DNA of 64,000 nt, taken from Misgurnus anguillicaudatus (taxonomy: Eukaryota > Chordata > Actinopteri > Cypriniformes > Cobitidae). A program made the translations under genes and the position numbers. Within the stretch, counting starts at the first letter, position 1, and each line of letters starts with the position of its first letter. Location: positions 50,081,501 through 50,145,500 of the forward strand of contig NC_073358.2 in the NCBI RefSeq assembly GCF_027580225.2, written 5' to 3'. The notes below the pieces were generated by a model. The model worked only from the letters and a program-made list of their open reading frames with translations, did no database searches and was not told the origin of the DNA. Positions 33,038 through 43,656 of the stretch are shown here, one piece after another.

Positions 33038-34963
33038 CTAGACCGATTGAGGGTGGAGTCGCCATTCGCCGGGGCGCGCTGCTCGGGAAAGCGCGTCTGC
33101 CGCTGCGTTGAGCGACCCCGGGATGTGAATGGCACGAAGAGACCTCAGATTCTTCTGACTCCAAAAAAGGAGATGGCGGGCGAGATGCGACATGTGACGA
33201 GAGCGCACTCCGCCTTGGCGATTGATATACGCAACAGTCGCAATGTTGTCTGTGCGAACTAATACATCTTTGCCTCTCAATTCGCTGCTGAAGCGGACGA
33301 GCGCAAGATATACAGCCCACAGTTCTCGGCAATTTATGTGCCAATGCAGCTGGGGTGATGTCCATACTCCTGAAGCTGCAAGCTCGCCATACGTGGCTCC
33401 CCACCCCATGTTGGAGGCATCTGTGCATACTATTGCATGTCTGGAGACCTGTCTCAGTGGCACCCCCGCCCTGAGAAACGCTGGGTCTGACCACGGGGTG
33501 AAAGTGAGACGGCATTTCGGTGTGATCGAGACACGGTGAAAGCCGGTTAGCCACGCTCTCCTCGGGACTCGGTCGTGAAGCCAATGCTGAAGCGGTCTCA
33601 TATGTAGCAAACCGAGCGGTGTTACAGCCGCGGCTGCAGCCATATGCCCCAGAAATTTCTCAAATTGTTTCAGAGGGACCGCAGTCTTGCCCGAAAACGT
33701 ATTAAAGCAAGCCAGAATCGACTGAACGCGTGCCTCCGTGAGGCGTGCTGTAAGATTGACCGAATCCAATTCCATGCCGAGAAAAGAGATCTTCTGTGTC
33801 GGGCACAGTTTGCTCTTCTCTCGGTTGACCTGAAGACCGAGACGGGCGAGGTGTTTGAGCACCCGATCTAGATGAGTGCAAAGCATTTGACGCGACTGTG
33901 CTATAATGAGCCAATCGTCGAGATATGCCAAGATGCGAACACCGCTCTCTCTGAGAGGCTTTAAAGCGCCCTCTGCTACTTTTGTGAAGACGCGGGGAGA
34001 GAGAGAGAGCCCGAACGGTAAGACTTTGTACTGATATGCTCTTCCCTCGAACGCAAAGCGGAGAAACGGCCTGTGCCGGGGAAGTATTGAGACATGAAAG
34101 TACGCGTCCTTCAGGTCGATGGCTGCAAACCAATCCTGTGGGCGAATGCATTGAAATATGGTTTTCTGCGTAAGCATTTTGAACGGCATCTTGTGAAGTG
34201 CTCGATTCAGAACGCGCAGATCCAGGATCGGTCGCAACCTGCCGCTTTTCTTGGGTACGATAAAGTAAGGGCTGTAAAACCCTGACCTCATCTCGGCTGG
34301 AGGAACGGGCTGAATCGCGTCTTTCGCCAATAAGACAGCAATCTCTGCACGTAGTACGTGCGCATCGGCGGGTTTCACTATAGTGAAACGGATGCCTGTA
34401 AATTTGGGAGGTCGCCGGGCGAATTGTATCGCATAGCCAAGACGGATCGTGCGTAAAAGCCAGCGCGACGGACTGGGAAGTTGCTGCCAAGCTTCCAGAT
34501 ACCGGGCGAGGGGAATTAACGGCACAATCGTAGTACCCGCGGCGAGCGGAACGGCGGTGCTCGATGACGCGCTCTCTTGGGCTGCGTTGACATGTGTATT
34601 GTGAGAATGAGCACTCACCTGACTCCGCTGATGGATGGCTGCGCGGGGAAGACTCTGATGAAGATATCTCGGTGCGCTTAACACATCCGTTGGCGAGAGA
34701 GGAGGGGGAGGACGTAGGGTTATGAGCCCATCCGTCACCCCCGCGGCCTCTGATGACCTGGAGGAGGAAGAGGAATTCGCTCTTGTTGTGGTTTTGTGGG
34801 TGCCGGCTGAAAAGCCGGCGGAACGGAAATTAACGAAAACCAAAGATTCCCCACCCGGTCCTCCTCCGGGTGGGGGGAGTGGTGCGTTCACCATCTCCCG
34901 AAGAGCGATCCCCTCCACCTCCAGGTCGCCCATCACAGGGCCGCTTAGATTTTTGCTTTTCAC
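33038..34963 (-). CDS. DIRS reverse transcriptase-RNase H (copy B)
   Basis: 641 codons without interruption. Residues 1-150 form a serine/proline-rich leader that overlaps the end of gag in another phase. RT motifs: AIDLKDAYFHV (about 281-291, motif A aspartates), LPFGLSLSPRVFTK (315-328, motif B) and AYLDDWL (346-352, the catalytic YLDD). RNase H: CTDAS (D515), NCRELWA (E547), RTDN (D572) and AADALSRA (D623). All key residues are present, so this domain could be active. The stop after HPQSV replaces a glutamine codon and cuts off the linker. Element function therefore depends on whether that tail is needed. Confidence 0.9.
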   Translation of the reverse strand: MKSKNLSGPVMGDLEVEGIALREMVNAPLPPPGGGPGGESLVFVNFRSAGFSAGTHKTTTRANSSSSSRSSEAAGVTDGLITLRPPPPLSPTDVLSAPRYLHQSLPRAAIHQRSQVSAHSHNTHVNAAQESASSSTAVPLAAGTTIVPLIPLARYLEAWQQLPSPSRWLLRTIRLGYAIQFARRPPKFTGIRFTIVKPADAHVLRAEIAVLLAKDAIQPVPPAEMRSGFYSPYFIVPKKSGRLRPILDLRVLNRALHKMPFKMLTQKTIFQCIRPQDWFAAIDLKDAYFHVSILPRHRPFLRFAFEGRAYQYKVLPFGLSLSPRVFTKVAEGALKPLRESGVRILAYLDDWLIIAQSRQMLCTHLDRVLKHLARLGLQVNREKSKLCPTQKISFLGMELDSVNLTARLTEARVQSILACFNTFSGKTAVPLKQFEKFLGHMAAAAAVTPLGLLHMRPLQHWLHDRVPRRAWLTGFHRVSITPKCRLTFTPWSDPAFLRAGVPLRQVSRHAIVCTDASNMGWGATYGELAASGVWTSPQLHWHINCRELWAVYLALVRFSSELRGKDVLVRTDNIATVAYINRQGGVRSRHMSHLARHLLFWSQKNLRSLRAIHIPGSLNAAADALSRAARPGEWRLHPQSV

Positions 34964-35618
34964 CAGGCTTAGCGGGCTGAGCGGGCGGGGCGGGCTGCTG
35001 ACAGCCGGTTCCTCGCTTTCTAGGACGGCCCCGATGAGGAACGGAGGCGGCCGCCCCTGCAGGACACCCTCGGCGAGGGGCAGACTGAGGTGCCGACGTC
35101 GACGGGGCAGGTGTTAGTCTCTTCCGACAAGGCATGATGTTGGCAAGAGCCTCAGTCTGCTTCTGGGTGGCGGAGACCTGTTGTGCGAAGTCCTCCACCG
35201 CCTCGCCGAACAGGCCGGCCTGGGACACCGGGGCGTTTAGAAGCCGGGATTTGTTGGCATCCCGCATGTCCGCAAGGCACAGCCAGAGGTGGCGCTCCTG
35301 GACCACCAAGGTGGACATAGCACGACCGACGGCTTGTGCGGTGGTCTTGGTCGCACATAGCGCCAGATCCGTAGCCGCACGCAGGTCTTTAAAGACCGCC
35401 GAATCGTGACCTCCCTCGTGCAGATCCTTCAGAGCCTTAGCCTGATGAACCTGCAACAAAGCCATGGCATGTATGGCTGAGGCCGCCTCCCCACAAGCCT
35501 GGTATGCAGACTCCGTCAGAGCTGACGAATGCCTGCAGGCCCGTGAGGGAAGGGCAGGACGGTCCTTCCAGTAGGAGACGCCGGCAGGACACAACTGCAT
35601 CGCTACCGAACGCTCCAC
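34830..35618 (-). pseudogene. DIRS gag, C-terminal part (copy B)
   Basis: The frame begins at ERSVAMQLCP and continues through SYWKDRPALPSRACRHSSAL and ACGEAASAIHAMALLQVHQA to a basic proline/arginine-rich tail (RRGCPAG, RGRPRKRGTGCQQP). It matches the copy C frame at 62840-63517 almost codon for codon. The helical middle and basic tail suit a capsid/nucleic-acid-binding protein. It is separated from the N-terminal part by the gag deletion. Confidence 0.75.
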
Positions 35619-35974
35619 TGTCGGGATACCGGCATACCCGTCTCCATCGGAACCTCAGATGGTTGCGGATCCGGTGGCTGAGAGCCGCTGGACGAACCAG
35701 CTTGCCGATTCAGCACCGTGAGGCGGAGGTCGTCTCTCCGTAGCTTCACAGCCGCCTTCTTGGCGGTGATCAGCATCGGAGGGCGGCGTTCCCGGAGAAA
35801 CGCCACACGACCCCGCAGATCCGCAAGAGTCAGGCTCTCGCAAGCGGAGCATGTCCCTCCCACGAAAGCCGCCTCAGCATGCTGGAGACCCAGACATGAG
35901 AGACAACGATCGTGTCCATCGCGAGGACCCATGTACTTGCCGCATCCAGAAGTTGAACACGGACGAAAGGACAT
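35603..35974 (-). pseudogene. DIRS gag, N-terminal part (copy B)
   Basis: Starts MSFRPCSTSGCGKYMG and carries a zinc-finger-like set of Cys and His (C6, C11, H21, C24, C27, H32, C42, C45). It then reads ESLTLADLRGRVAFLRERRP and LTVLNRQAGSSSGSQPPD. The last 11 residues are out of frame because a segment present in copy C (62408-62812) is missing. Confidence 0.8.
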
Positions 35975-36239
35975 CTTTAAAAAGACGCTTTAACGCCCGT
36001 GAGCAGTGAACGGCTGTCTTTAAAAAGACGCAAGTTCAACTGCAGCTCTTTTAGGGGAAATCACTCTTTTAGCTGTGTAGTTGATGAAGCACACAGGGAG
36101 GAGAACGCACACACTCAAATAAAAGAGAGTGATAAAGAAGAGAGGTGGAAACACTCGCGAGCCTCGCTGTGGTGCCTTCGCCCAACCAACTGACACGCAG
36201 AGATCTATTCCTGTAGATAAGAGCAGCTTCTCGTGAGCA

Positions 36240-36457
36240 GTGTCACTGCCAGCTTTCGAAGCTAAAAAGCTGATTTGATAACTGCACCTGCCGCTCATTA
36301 AATACCTGTGCGGCGGGGCGGCGCCGGCAGATGCAATTATCTGCATGCCAAGTTCATTGGCGTTTTAAAGGTTTCTCGAAGCAGATAGGTCACCCGCGAA
36401 GCGGTTCCCAATTCGTCGGTCACGACGTGACGTCGTAGTGACCGACTGAAAGGGAAC
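36240..36457 (-). repeat. 5' inverted terminal repeat of DIRS copy B
   Basis: Reads GTTCCCTTTCAGTCGGTCAC inward from 36457. Nearly identical to 61592-61800 of copy C, and the inverse of 30760-30960. It contains ACGACGTCACGTCGT-type dyads and TATTTAATGAGCGGC. Confidence 0.85.
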
Positions 36458-36584
36458 TTCTTTTCTTGAGAGATTTACAACTATTATAGAAGTAATGTTT
36501 GTGTAATAATACTCAGGGCGTACTGAATATGTTAACATATATATCTTTATTTCTTTTCTTTTGTAGACCACATAAACACACATA

Positions 36585-36590
36585 ATAATA

Positions 36591-36621
<31 letters not shown>

Positions 36622-36623
36622 TA
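36585..36623. repeat. (TAA)n microsatellite, LINE tail
   Basis: About a dozen AAT/TAA units. Its position directly downstream (on the minus strand) of a LINE 3' end suggests it is the microsatellite-like tail of that LINE. Confidence 0.8.
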
Positions 36624-37273
36624 CATTCGACTTATGGCGCCTTTCAAAACACCCAAGGTCACCTTACAATAATATGGAGATAAAAAAGTATGAGCTAAAC
36701 AAGAATAAAAAGAATCAAAGTAATTAAAGGCAACTAGCAAGCTAATGCTGATGAGAGGTGCTATAAAGTTTATAGGCTGACTTGAAAAGGTGAGTTTTGA
36801 GAGTAGTTTTGAACTGTGAAGTGGAGTCTATGGCACAAATGTCTGATGTCTGGGGTTGCCAATAATCCTGCTGTGAACGGAGTGAGCGTGAAGGTACTCA
36901 GGGCAGCAGTAGTTCTGTGATATATGAGGAAGCAAGGTTGTGAGGCTTTGAATGTTATAAACAGGATTTTAAAGTTGATTTGTTGTGATATGAGAAGCCA
37001 GTGCAGTTGAATCAGCAGGGGTGTGACATGGTCAGTGGACTTGGTACTGGTGATGAAGCGTGCAGCTGAGTTTTGGAGAAGTTGAAGCGAGTGGAGTAGT
37101 TTATTGGGGATCGCATTACAATAGTCGATCTGTGAGGTTACCAAGGCATTGACAAGAACTTCAGTGGAGTTTTGTGAAAGTGAGGGACGCAATCTGGAGA
37201 TGTTTCTGAGGTGAAAATAAGCCGTCCGACAAACATTATTAATGTGGTTGGAAAATGAAAGGGTACTGTCCAA
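36600..37273 (-). pseudogene. L2-type LINE, 3' end with RT C-terminus
   Basis: The 167-codon minus frame contains [49 protein letters not shown] and [18 protein letters not shown]. This is the conserved end of L2/CR1-clade polyproteins, downstream of the catalytic core. The 3' UTR (36625-36770) includes GGCGCCTTTCAAAACACCCA and ends in a (TTA)n tail. The element is 5'-truncated near 37273. Confidence 0.9.
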
Positions 37274-37378
37274 AATAACTCAGGCTCTTTACTTGGAGTT
37301 AAACTAATTTATTCACACTTATTTGACATTTATTGACCTGTAACTCTGTGCACTGCTTGTGGAATGCCAAAGAGTGTC

Positions 37379-37720
37379 AAATTAAACCCTATTGCATGAA
37401 ACTAATGGAATTCAGTGTGTCCTAACGGACACCCCATTGAGGAAAGCTAAATATAACCTTTTAGCTAACACAGACAATATCATTATTAATAATATTTTTT
37501 TGCTTTTACATCATGATTTGAGAGTATTATGTCACGCTTGTGCCATCAACAATCAACAACCCACAACATCACACATTAAACCAAACTACACTTCAAAGTT
37601 GATTGAGTCCATCAAATTTTTATTTTAAGGACATGATGCATGTTTTAACATAGATTAAACACTAAAGCTTTAAAATATTTTACAGATTTCAAATGTTAAA
37701 ACAGTTCATCCATTCTCTAC
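37379..37720 (-). repeat. Cystatin-unit downstream flank
   Basis: Reverse-complement similarity to 27640-27800: ATTTGATGGACT.GATCAACTTTG and GTAGTTTGGT.TAATGT. It marks the 3' boundary of the duplicated cystatin unit. Confidence 0.6.
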
Positions 37721-37852
37721 AGCACTTCTCCCAAAAAGAGTACTATAGTCTCAGCCAGAGCTAAGAAGAATGTGTTTCTAATTGAAAAATAACTGAATAA
37801 AAGCAGACCATAACCTATAATAATAGGTTGAAAACATTGGGGAGCTGTGTGT

Positions 37853-38876
37853 TTACGGCCATGGTTCTAGAGGGTCCTCTGAAGTTTTAGGGTACTGGTA
37901 TCCCTCAAACTCAATCTCTCCAATCAATCCAATGCAGATAACGCGAATCACCTTAAGATGAATGTATACATCACCTACATGTACCTGAAAGTAAAAGAGT
38001 GAGAGACTGCATTTCGTTCTTAAAAATCTTTTATACCTTTTATGCTATTACTTGGAACAATCAATTAATAAATGTCTTTTTGCACATGAAATACAAGAAT
38101 ATGAGCCATTTGAATTATTACTTTTCTTTGAAGCTTTATTTTTCCCAAAAAAATTCTCATTAACAGCTGAAATTATTGTTGTTATGAAGATGTTGTTTAA
38201 AAGAGAAAGTTTTTATAATGTTTATAATGTTATTTTATATCTGAAAATATAAACAACTCACCTTGATTAAGTAATGTGTTCCTCCACAAAGACTTAAAAT
38301 TCTGTATCTTTTGGCAGTAAAATCATGAAAAATCTGACCAACAGCTTTCTCTGCATCTGGCTTCACCTAAACAAACAAACACACACATTATATACGTCAA
38401 AGAGAATCAAAGAGCAAACTTTTTGAGCAAATACTAGAATGGTCAAAAAAGCATTGATATATGTTGACAATTTTCATGATTGTCATTTCATTTTAGTATT
38501 ATTTTGCATCTTTGTGTATACTGTATATCAGTTAATATATAAGTTATTATATATTATATTAATATATATCCCTTAAACTCAATCTCTGCCATCATTCCAT
38601 AGATACCGCGAATCACCTTAAGATGAATGTATACATCACCAAGATGAATGTATACATCACCTAGGTGATGGAATTTAGCTTATCAAAGAAAGCTAAATTC
38701 CAGAACAAGTACTAATTAGTTCACTGAAACCTAAATATTTATCCTTAATTAAAACATGAATCGTCTTCCCTCAGTTCCTCATAATTCATCTGAAGTTTTT
38801 GTCTCACCTGATCAGCGATCTCCTGAATCTCATGAGTTGCCGACATTTCAGGACTCCAGTCTCCACGGTTTGCCAT
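37853..38876 (-). CDS. Cystatin B-like protein (stefin), three exons
   Basis: Exon 1 is 38876-38808 (23 codons, MANRGDWSPEMSATHEIQEI..), exon 2 is 38366-38262 (35 codons) and exon 3 is 37984-37853 (43 codons plus TAA). The introns are phase 0 with GT-AG ends (GTGAGA, TTTAG, GTGAGT, TTTCAG). The product is 101 residues, normal for a stefin, with no signal peptide, and would act in the cytosol against papain-like proteases. VKPDAEKAVG, HYLIK, VHVGDVYIHLKV and GYQYPK..EDPLEPWP fit the fold. The inhibitory loop is altered: where the plus-strand copy has QIVAG this one has LSLCG with one extra residue. The usual N-terminal glycine pair is also not obvious. The frame is fully open, so it is either a diverged functional member or a recently relaxed copy. 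Confidence 0.85.
38572..38665 (-). pseudogene. Partial duplicate of cystatin exon 3 within intron 1
   Basis: Matches exon 3 of the same gene (37900-37984): AAACTCAATCTCT, CGCGAATCACCTTAAGATG, AATGTATACATCACC. It then repeats AAGATGAATGTATACATCACC once more. It lies between exons 1 and 2 on the same strand and lacks an acceptor and a full frame. Confidence 0.8.
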
Positions 38877-38960
38877 TGCGGTAATGTGCTGGTGATGGAT
38901 TTAGAGAACTAGAAATTTGTTATCAGGTCTGGATTAACTCTCACCAGTGACAATACAGCT

Positions 38961-38970
38961 ATATTTATAT
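38961..38970 (-). promoter_or_regulatory. TATA box of minus-strand cystatin
   Basis: ATATAAATAT on the minus strand about 85 bp upstream of the ATG at 38876. No other TATA-like sequence is closer. This leaves room for a short 5' UTR of about 50-60 nt. Confidence 0.5.
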
Positions 38971-38999
38971 GATCCAGATTGTGTAACCTGCGTGATGGG

Positions 39000-40420
39000 T
39001 AGTACCTTAGTTTTGTAACAAGCTTATTGACAGATGAATAGCAATGATAGTTTTCATGTCGTCACGCACTTAAGGAACATCCCCTGGGCAAGAGAGCACT
39101 TTCGGCTGTTAAGCAATGATAATATACATTTGTATTTACATTGACCACTTCATTAAATGTAACTTCACGTAAACACTGGATATATTAATTATTGTATTTT
39201 TAGCCATAAATCATATATTTGAGTAATTTTCTTAGCTGGATTGTTGTCTCGTGATGAGGCAACCAAGTTACTTACTGTACACTAGCTGCTAAAGTAAGCT
39301 AAAAATATATCATGTGAAAATGCAAAATTGATGAGAAAGAATGAAAAGTTTGAAAATTCTTTGGCACCTTTGGATCATTTGTTGTAGTAAGAGTAAACAC
39401 GTGAGATCATGCGGTAATCATGGTGACATCACATTATTCTCATACTATGTAACTGTGAGCAACAGTTCAGGTTATTTTAGCGTAAGGTTTGATGTGGGAT
39501 AGACAAACAGCTTCGCAAGCTCTTGTTAAATGTGTTGTGTGACCTCGTGTATCTTTCTTACAAACTACACATCTACATCGTTGCAAAGTTTCATTTATTT
39601 GTTTATTTTAATACTGACAAAAAATTATGTATAATCTCTAGGAAGAATAAATTACTTTAACCCTATATCTTAAATGTTTCTAAAAATATAAAATATTTCG
39701 TATTAAATAGTGACAATACATACCTGTAAATACAACTACACGCCTGTTTTTGTAGCTTTTCAAATATGCTCATTTAATTTGCTCTTATGTACTCACTTTT
39801 CACTGTTATTAGTTAGGTGATGCCTCCCTCTACTGGACAGTATGTGTAAGTGCAGTTGATTAATCGAGTTTGTTCAACGGGTCTTCAAAACAAACATTAC
39901 AATATGTTTTTTATAGTAACATGTTTTTGGGGAACTGCTTGACAAAGCAAAACCATGGTTTTGTAATAAATCTTGTAAAGTGTTATTCTATGGTTTTGAT
40001 AAATGTAGCCTATTGTTTATGTACAATGTGAAAAAATTAATATATGAAAGTAATATGTTTATTATTTTTATTTATGAATTATTTTTAAGTAGGTTCAAAT
40101 GTTTAAAAATTAAAACAAACTTATTAATTGACTTTATATGAAATAGTGTACACCGATAAGCCAAAACTTTATGATCACCTGCCTAACACGCTGTTAATCC
40201 TCTGTGTGCTGCCAAAGCAGAGCGAACATTTTTTTTTAAATTACTGTAAATATTAACTCTGGCATTTTTGGTCTAGAAGCCTAATCTTGGTCTTGTTTAA
40301 GGAAGAGACTTTAATGTTTTTCACATTAGAATATTAAAAAGGAAAAAAGCTGTGTTGTTTGATTAAGCAACATGAAAACATTAGGTGTCACTTTAAGTTA
40401 TAGCTGAAACCAGTATGATG
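39000..40420. other. Intergenic DNA with a dispersed repeat
   Basis: 40148-40230 (ACACCGATAAGCCAAAACTT, CACCTGCCTAACACGCTGTT, GTGCTGCCAAAGCAGAGC) recurs at 43978-44045 and resembles a widespread fish repeat. The remainder is AT-rich without genes. 40340-40430 also recurs at 59395-59480. Confidence 0.5.
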
Positions 40421-40424
40421 ATGA

Positions 40425-40735
40425 TACATGTATTTCACAAGTCGTCCCCTTAAAACATAACGATTGTTTTCATGAGAACATTTGTCAAGCTATACATTTT
40501 ATCAGTATATGTGTTTCCTTGGAACCATGACCACTTGAGCTACATGCACCCCCATCTGTCTAAATGCAGGTGTGTTGGTGAATGTAAGTGCAAGGATGAG
40601 TGACAGTGAATGCAATTTTGTGTGCACGCGACATACAGTGAAATAAGACATACATCTATACATTGTTCCCTGGAATTGACCTTTAGTGCTGTTAATGCAA
40701 TACGCCACTTTAAATACAGGCCTACTTGTAAAGCA
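40425..40735 (-). mobile_element. tRNA-derived SINE-like repeat, copy 2
   Basis: Same family as 10825-11190. On the minus strand TAGCTCAAGTGGTCATGGTTC is visible near 40550. The copy lacks the terminal TAGCTCAACTGG unit, ending near TACGCCACTTTAAA. Confidence 0.6.
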
Positions 40736-40961
40736 ATGCAAAGCTTGCGTCAGGTTTTTATTGAGCTATAAATAATATAATTAACAACAACATATTAAGT
40801 CACATATATAAACTGGGAATTTTAAACAAAGTAGATGAGTGAAAAGCAGAAAATGAGATCTTGCGGTGCCTTTAGAAACAGTTAATGTCATGTGAATGGT
40901 CATACATATATGTTTGTATTTTCTTGTACAGCAAAATATTTTAGATAAAAAGCATTAATGC

Positions 40962-41280
40962 TGTCACAGTCCTGTCCTTGTGTTCCCCTTGTCTTAGACT
41001 CTTATTTTGAAGTTTTGTCTTTGTCATCCATGTCTGTAGTTCTTTTTGTTCTTTTGTTCATTGGTCCTTGAGCTGATTGTTTCCCAGGTGTGTCTTGTTA
41101 CACTTGATTTCTCTGTGTATATAGTTTCCATTGTCTTGTGTCAGTCATTACATGTGGATTTTATGGTTTGATTTTATGTTTGTTTCTGTTTTATACTTCT
41201 AATGGTATTTTGTATTAGGCAACTTTGTTTATGTTTATTGTATGTTTACAGTTATGTTTAGAGTTCACAACTTAAATTTT
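40962..41280 (+). repeat. LTR-like fragment
   Basis: Starts TGTCACAGTCCTG and is T- and GT-rich, with TATATAG near 41118 followed by a TCTTGTGTCAG block. It resembles a solo gypsy LTR, but no closing end was found. Confidence 0.35.
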
Positions 41281-41489
41281 ACTTATTCATCCAAATTACT
41301 TTACTCATTACATGTACCACCTGAACAATTTACATTCATCAAAAAAAAAAAAAAACCTGTTTATAAATGTATAATATTTTAATTGACCTTAACTTTTACC
41401 TCTGCCAAAACAATAATAAAATTAAGAGACTTAATATGAATAAAAGAAACAAATAATAGATTCGTGAGACCAAAGACTGTTGGTTAGAT

Positions 41490-41687
41490 CAGTGGTTTTC
41501 AAACTGGGGGCCGGGACCCCCAGGGGGGCTGCAAGATGGTGCCAGGGGGGCCCCAGTTTTATGACATTTGATAAAATACATTCATTTATCATGAATTCTG
41601 TGTAATTCTGGGGGGGGGGGGTTGGGGGCGGAAAAAATGCACTGTACACAAGGGGGGCCGCACACTGAAAAAGTTTGGGAACCACTG
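41490..41687. mobile_element. hAT-type MITE (198 bp)
   Basis: The ends CAGTGGTTTTCAAACTGG and AAGTTTGGGAACCACTG are flanked by the identical 8-mer GGTTAGAT (41482-41489 and 41688-41695). It is the same family as 9990-10255 in the opposite orientation. Confidence 0.85.
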
Positions 41688-42289
41688 GGTTAGATAACCA
41701 AAACTAAACTCATCTTTGACCATCAGACACACATATTAAAACCAGGGGATGAGGATACTCAATTGGGTAAACTAGCGCTGACACCCGCTGGTCATGCCTG
41801 GAACTCACAATTCTGATATCATCTAATTAAACATTTAAATAGGCGTTATCTTTACTAATTGATTGCAGATTTGAAGATTGAACATATATAATCTCGCCTA
41901 AAATAATTTTAAAAGAACATTTTCTTACCCAGAGACAGAAATATTGAGAAACTGTTTTGGCTTGCACTATGCACAACCCATTGCATGTACAACCTGGACA
42001 ATTTACATTTCTTCAAAAAATGCATCTGTTTATAAATGTATAATATTTAAATTGATCTAAAATAGATGAATTATGGTCATCAAATGAATGCCAATGGTGT
42101 TTGGGACACCAACTCAAATGTCACTTGTTTATCCAAGCAACTTCATTCTTATTATACATTACGTACAACATGGAACATTTACATTTCTCCAAGGAAACAA
42201 ACCCACATTTATTTATGAATGTATAATATTTTAATTGACCTAAAATGAACAATTCGTGGCCATCCAATGATTGGTAGCTTTAAATTATA

Positions 42290-42650
42290 AATGGAAACCA
42301 ATACGACATTGATACGTGTATTTCACAACTCATTGCCTTAAGACATAACTACTGTTTTCAAGGGAACATTGGCCAAACTATACATTTTATAAGTGTATGT
42401 CTTTCCTTGGAACTGAACCCATGAAAACTTATGCTACAAACACCCCCATCTGTCTAAATTGAGGTGTTTTCATGTCATTTTTGTGCGTGTGCAAGAATGA
42501 GTAACAGATAGAGAATGCAATTTTGTGTGCATGCAACATACATTAAGCTGTAAATCTATACACTGTTTCCTGGGAATTGACCTTTAGTGCTGCTAATGCA
42601 ATACACTACCAGTTGAGCTATAGAAACACCCCTGTCTATCTAATTACAGA
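42290..42650 (-). mobile_element. tRNA-derived SINE-like repeat, copy 3
   Basis: On the minus strand the end unit reads TATAGCTCAACTGGTAGTGT, followed by GGTCAATTCCCAGG. These are an A box and a B box about 35 nt apart, as in a tRNA-derived head. The second head has lost its TAGCTC portion here. Confidence 0.65.
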
Positions 42651-43127
42651 AGAGAGAGCAGTAATTACAATTTTTTCATAGAAATTGACATGGGCAGGAC
42701 CGTCCTACACGCGATGGTTGCCTGGGACCCCGCATTCTCAGGAACTGTCACTTTTTAAGCCTTGCCAATTTAATGCAAAGGAGAACATGCGTTGTGTGGA
42801 AAGTATTGTCTGCACACATCACGTTTTAGAGATGCGTTGATCAGTTTTCACCTGAATTCGCTGCTTTAAAAAAAATTACCCGCACCCGATTTACACATTA
42901 CAATTAGTCTATTTTTTTGGTTTAAGCATGATGAAACAATCAATAAATGGTTAATTTTCAACAGCATATTCGGTGAGCTAATTTTTGGACAGATAAGCTA
43001 CATTTTAAGAGACTTTAAGAGCATAAGAGACTTTTTACAAACATAAAACACAATATGCTTATTAGTATTTTTTTATTTATTGCTACTGTGAGTACACACT
43101 TAATTTCAATGTACATTCATTTGCTAC

Positions 43128-43656
43128 CAACATGATCTCACAAAGTTCCGTGGGATAGTCACGGAATTTTGTGCTCATTTTTCCGTGACATTCTCACGGA
43201 TCTCCGCATATTTCCGTGGTCCTGCCACGGACTTTCTTTTCCGTGGCATTCTCACGGATTGGTTACTCAACTGCTTTTTCCTATTTTCAAACCATTTTTG
43301 CTTCGGTTTAGGGTTAGATTTGGTGCTTGCGTTACTTTGTCACTGTAAGTATTGGTTTATACAATTTTTTCTGATGTATTCTTTTATATTTTCTAAACTT
43401 TAATCAATTGTCACCTGGCATTGGGGTTAGAGTTGGGTTTGGGTAGGGATGTCATTTTATGTAAATCTAACCCTAAACCGAAGCGACAATGGTAAGAAAA
43501 TAGGACAAAACAGTTGAGTAACCAATCCGTGAGAATGCCACGGAAAAGAAAGTCCGTGGCAGGGCCACGGAAATATGCGGAGATCCGTGAGAATGTCACG
43601 GAAAAATGAGCACAAAATTCCGTGACTATGCCACGGAAATTCGTGAGATCAGGTTG
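43128..43656. mobile_element. Foldback transposon F2 with CCGTG/CACGG hairpin arms
   Basis: The ends CAACATGATCTCAC and GTGAGATCAGGTTG are flanked by the identical 8-mer TTTGCTAC (43120-43127 and 43657-43664). The left arm contains four hairpins built from the same stem (43146-43166, 43182-43200, 43213-43231, 43240-43258). The right arm is its inverse. The core around 43305-43330 and 43400-43508 (GGTTTAGGGTTAGATTT and its inverse) is shared with F1. No coding frame is present. Confidence 0.85.

Larger units (their letters stand above)
30713..36457 (-). mobile_element. DIRS retrotransposon copy B, nearly full length
   Basis: DIRS elements copy by reverse transcription and integrate through a tyrosine recombinase, without target duplications. 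On the minus strand the order is: 5' terminal repeat (36457 to about 36240), gag (35974-34830), RT-RNase H (34963-33038), linker, recombinase (about 32650-31690), internal complementary region (31009-31117) and 3' terminal repeat (about 30990-30713). The two terminal repeats are inverted and share more than 150 bp. Lesions are a 405-bp gag deletion, a nonsense codon at the end of RNase H and a deletion of about 53 bp in the recombinase. Confidence 0.9.

Noticed and set aside
32661..33584. Upper part of a long minus-strand frame ending at 32403
   Set aside because: It overlaps the intact RT-RNase H frame and the linker in another phase. Only its last part, below about 32660, matches the recombinase.
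42590..42625. Functional tRNA gene on the minus strand
   Set aside because: A and B boxes are present but no acceptor stem forms, and the sequence continues as a SINE body found in four copies.
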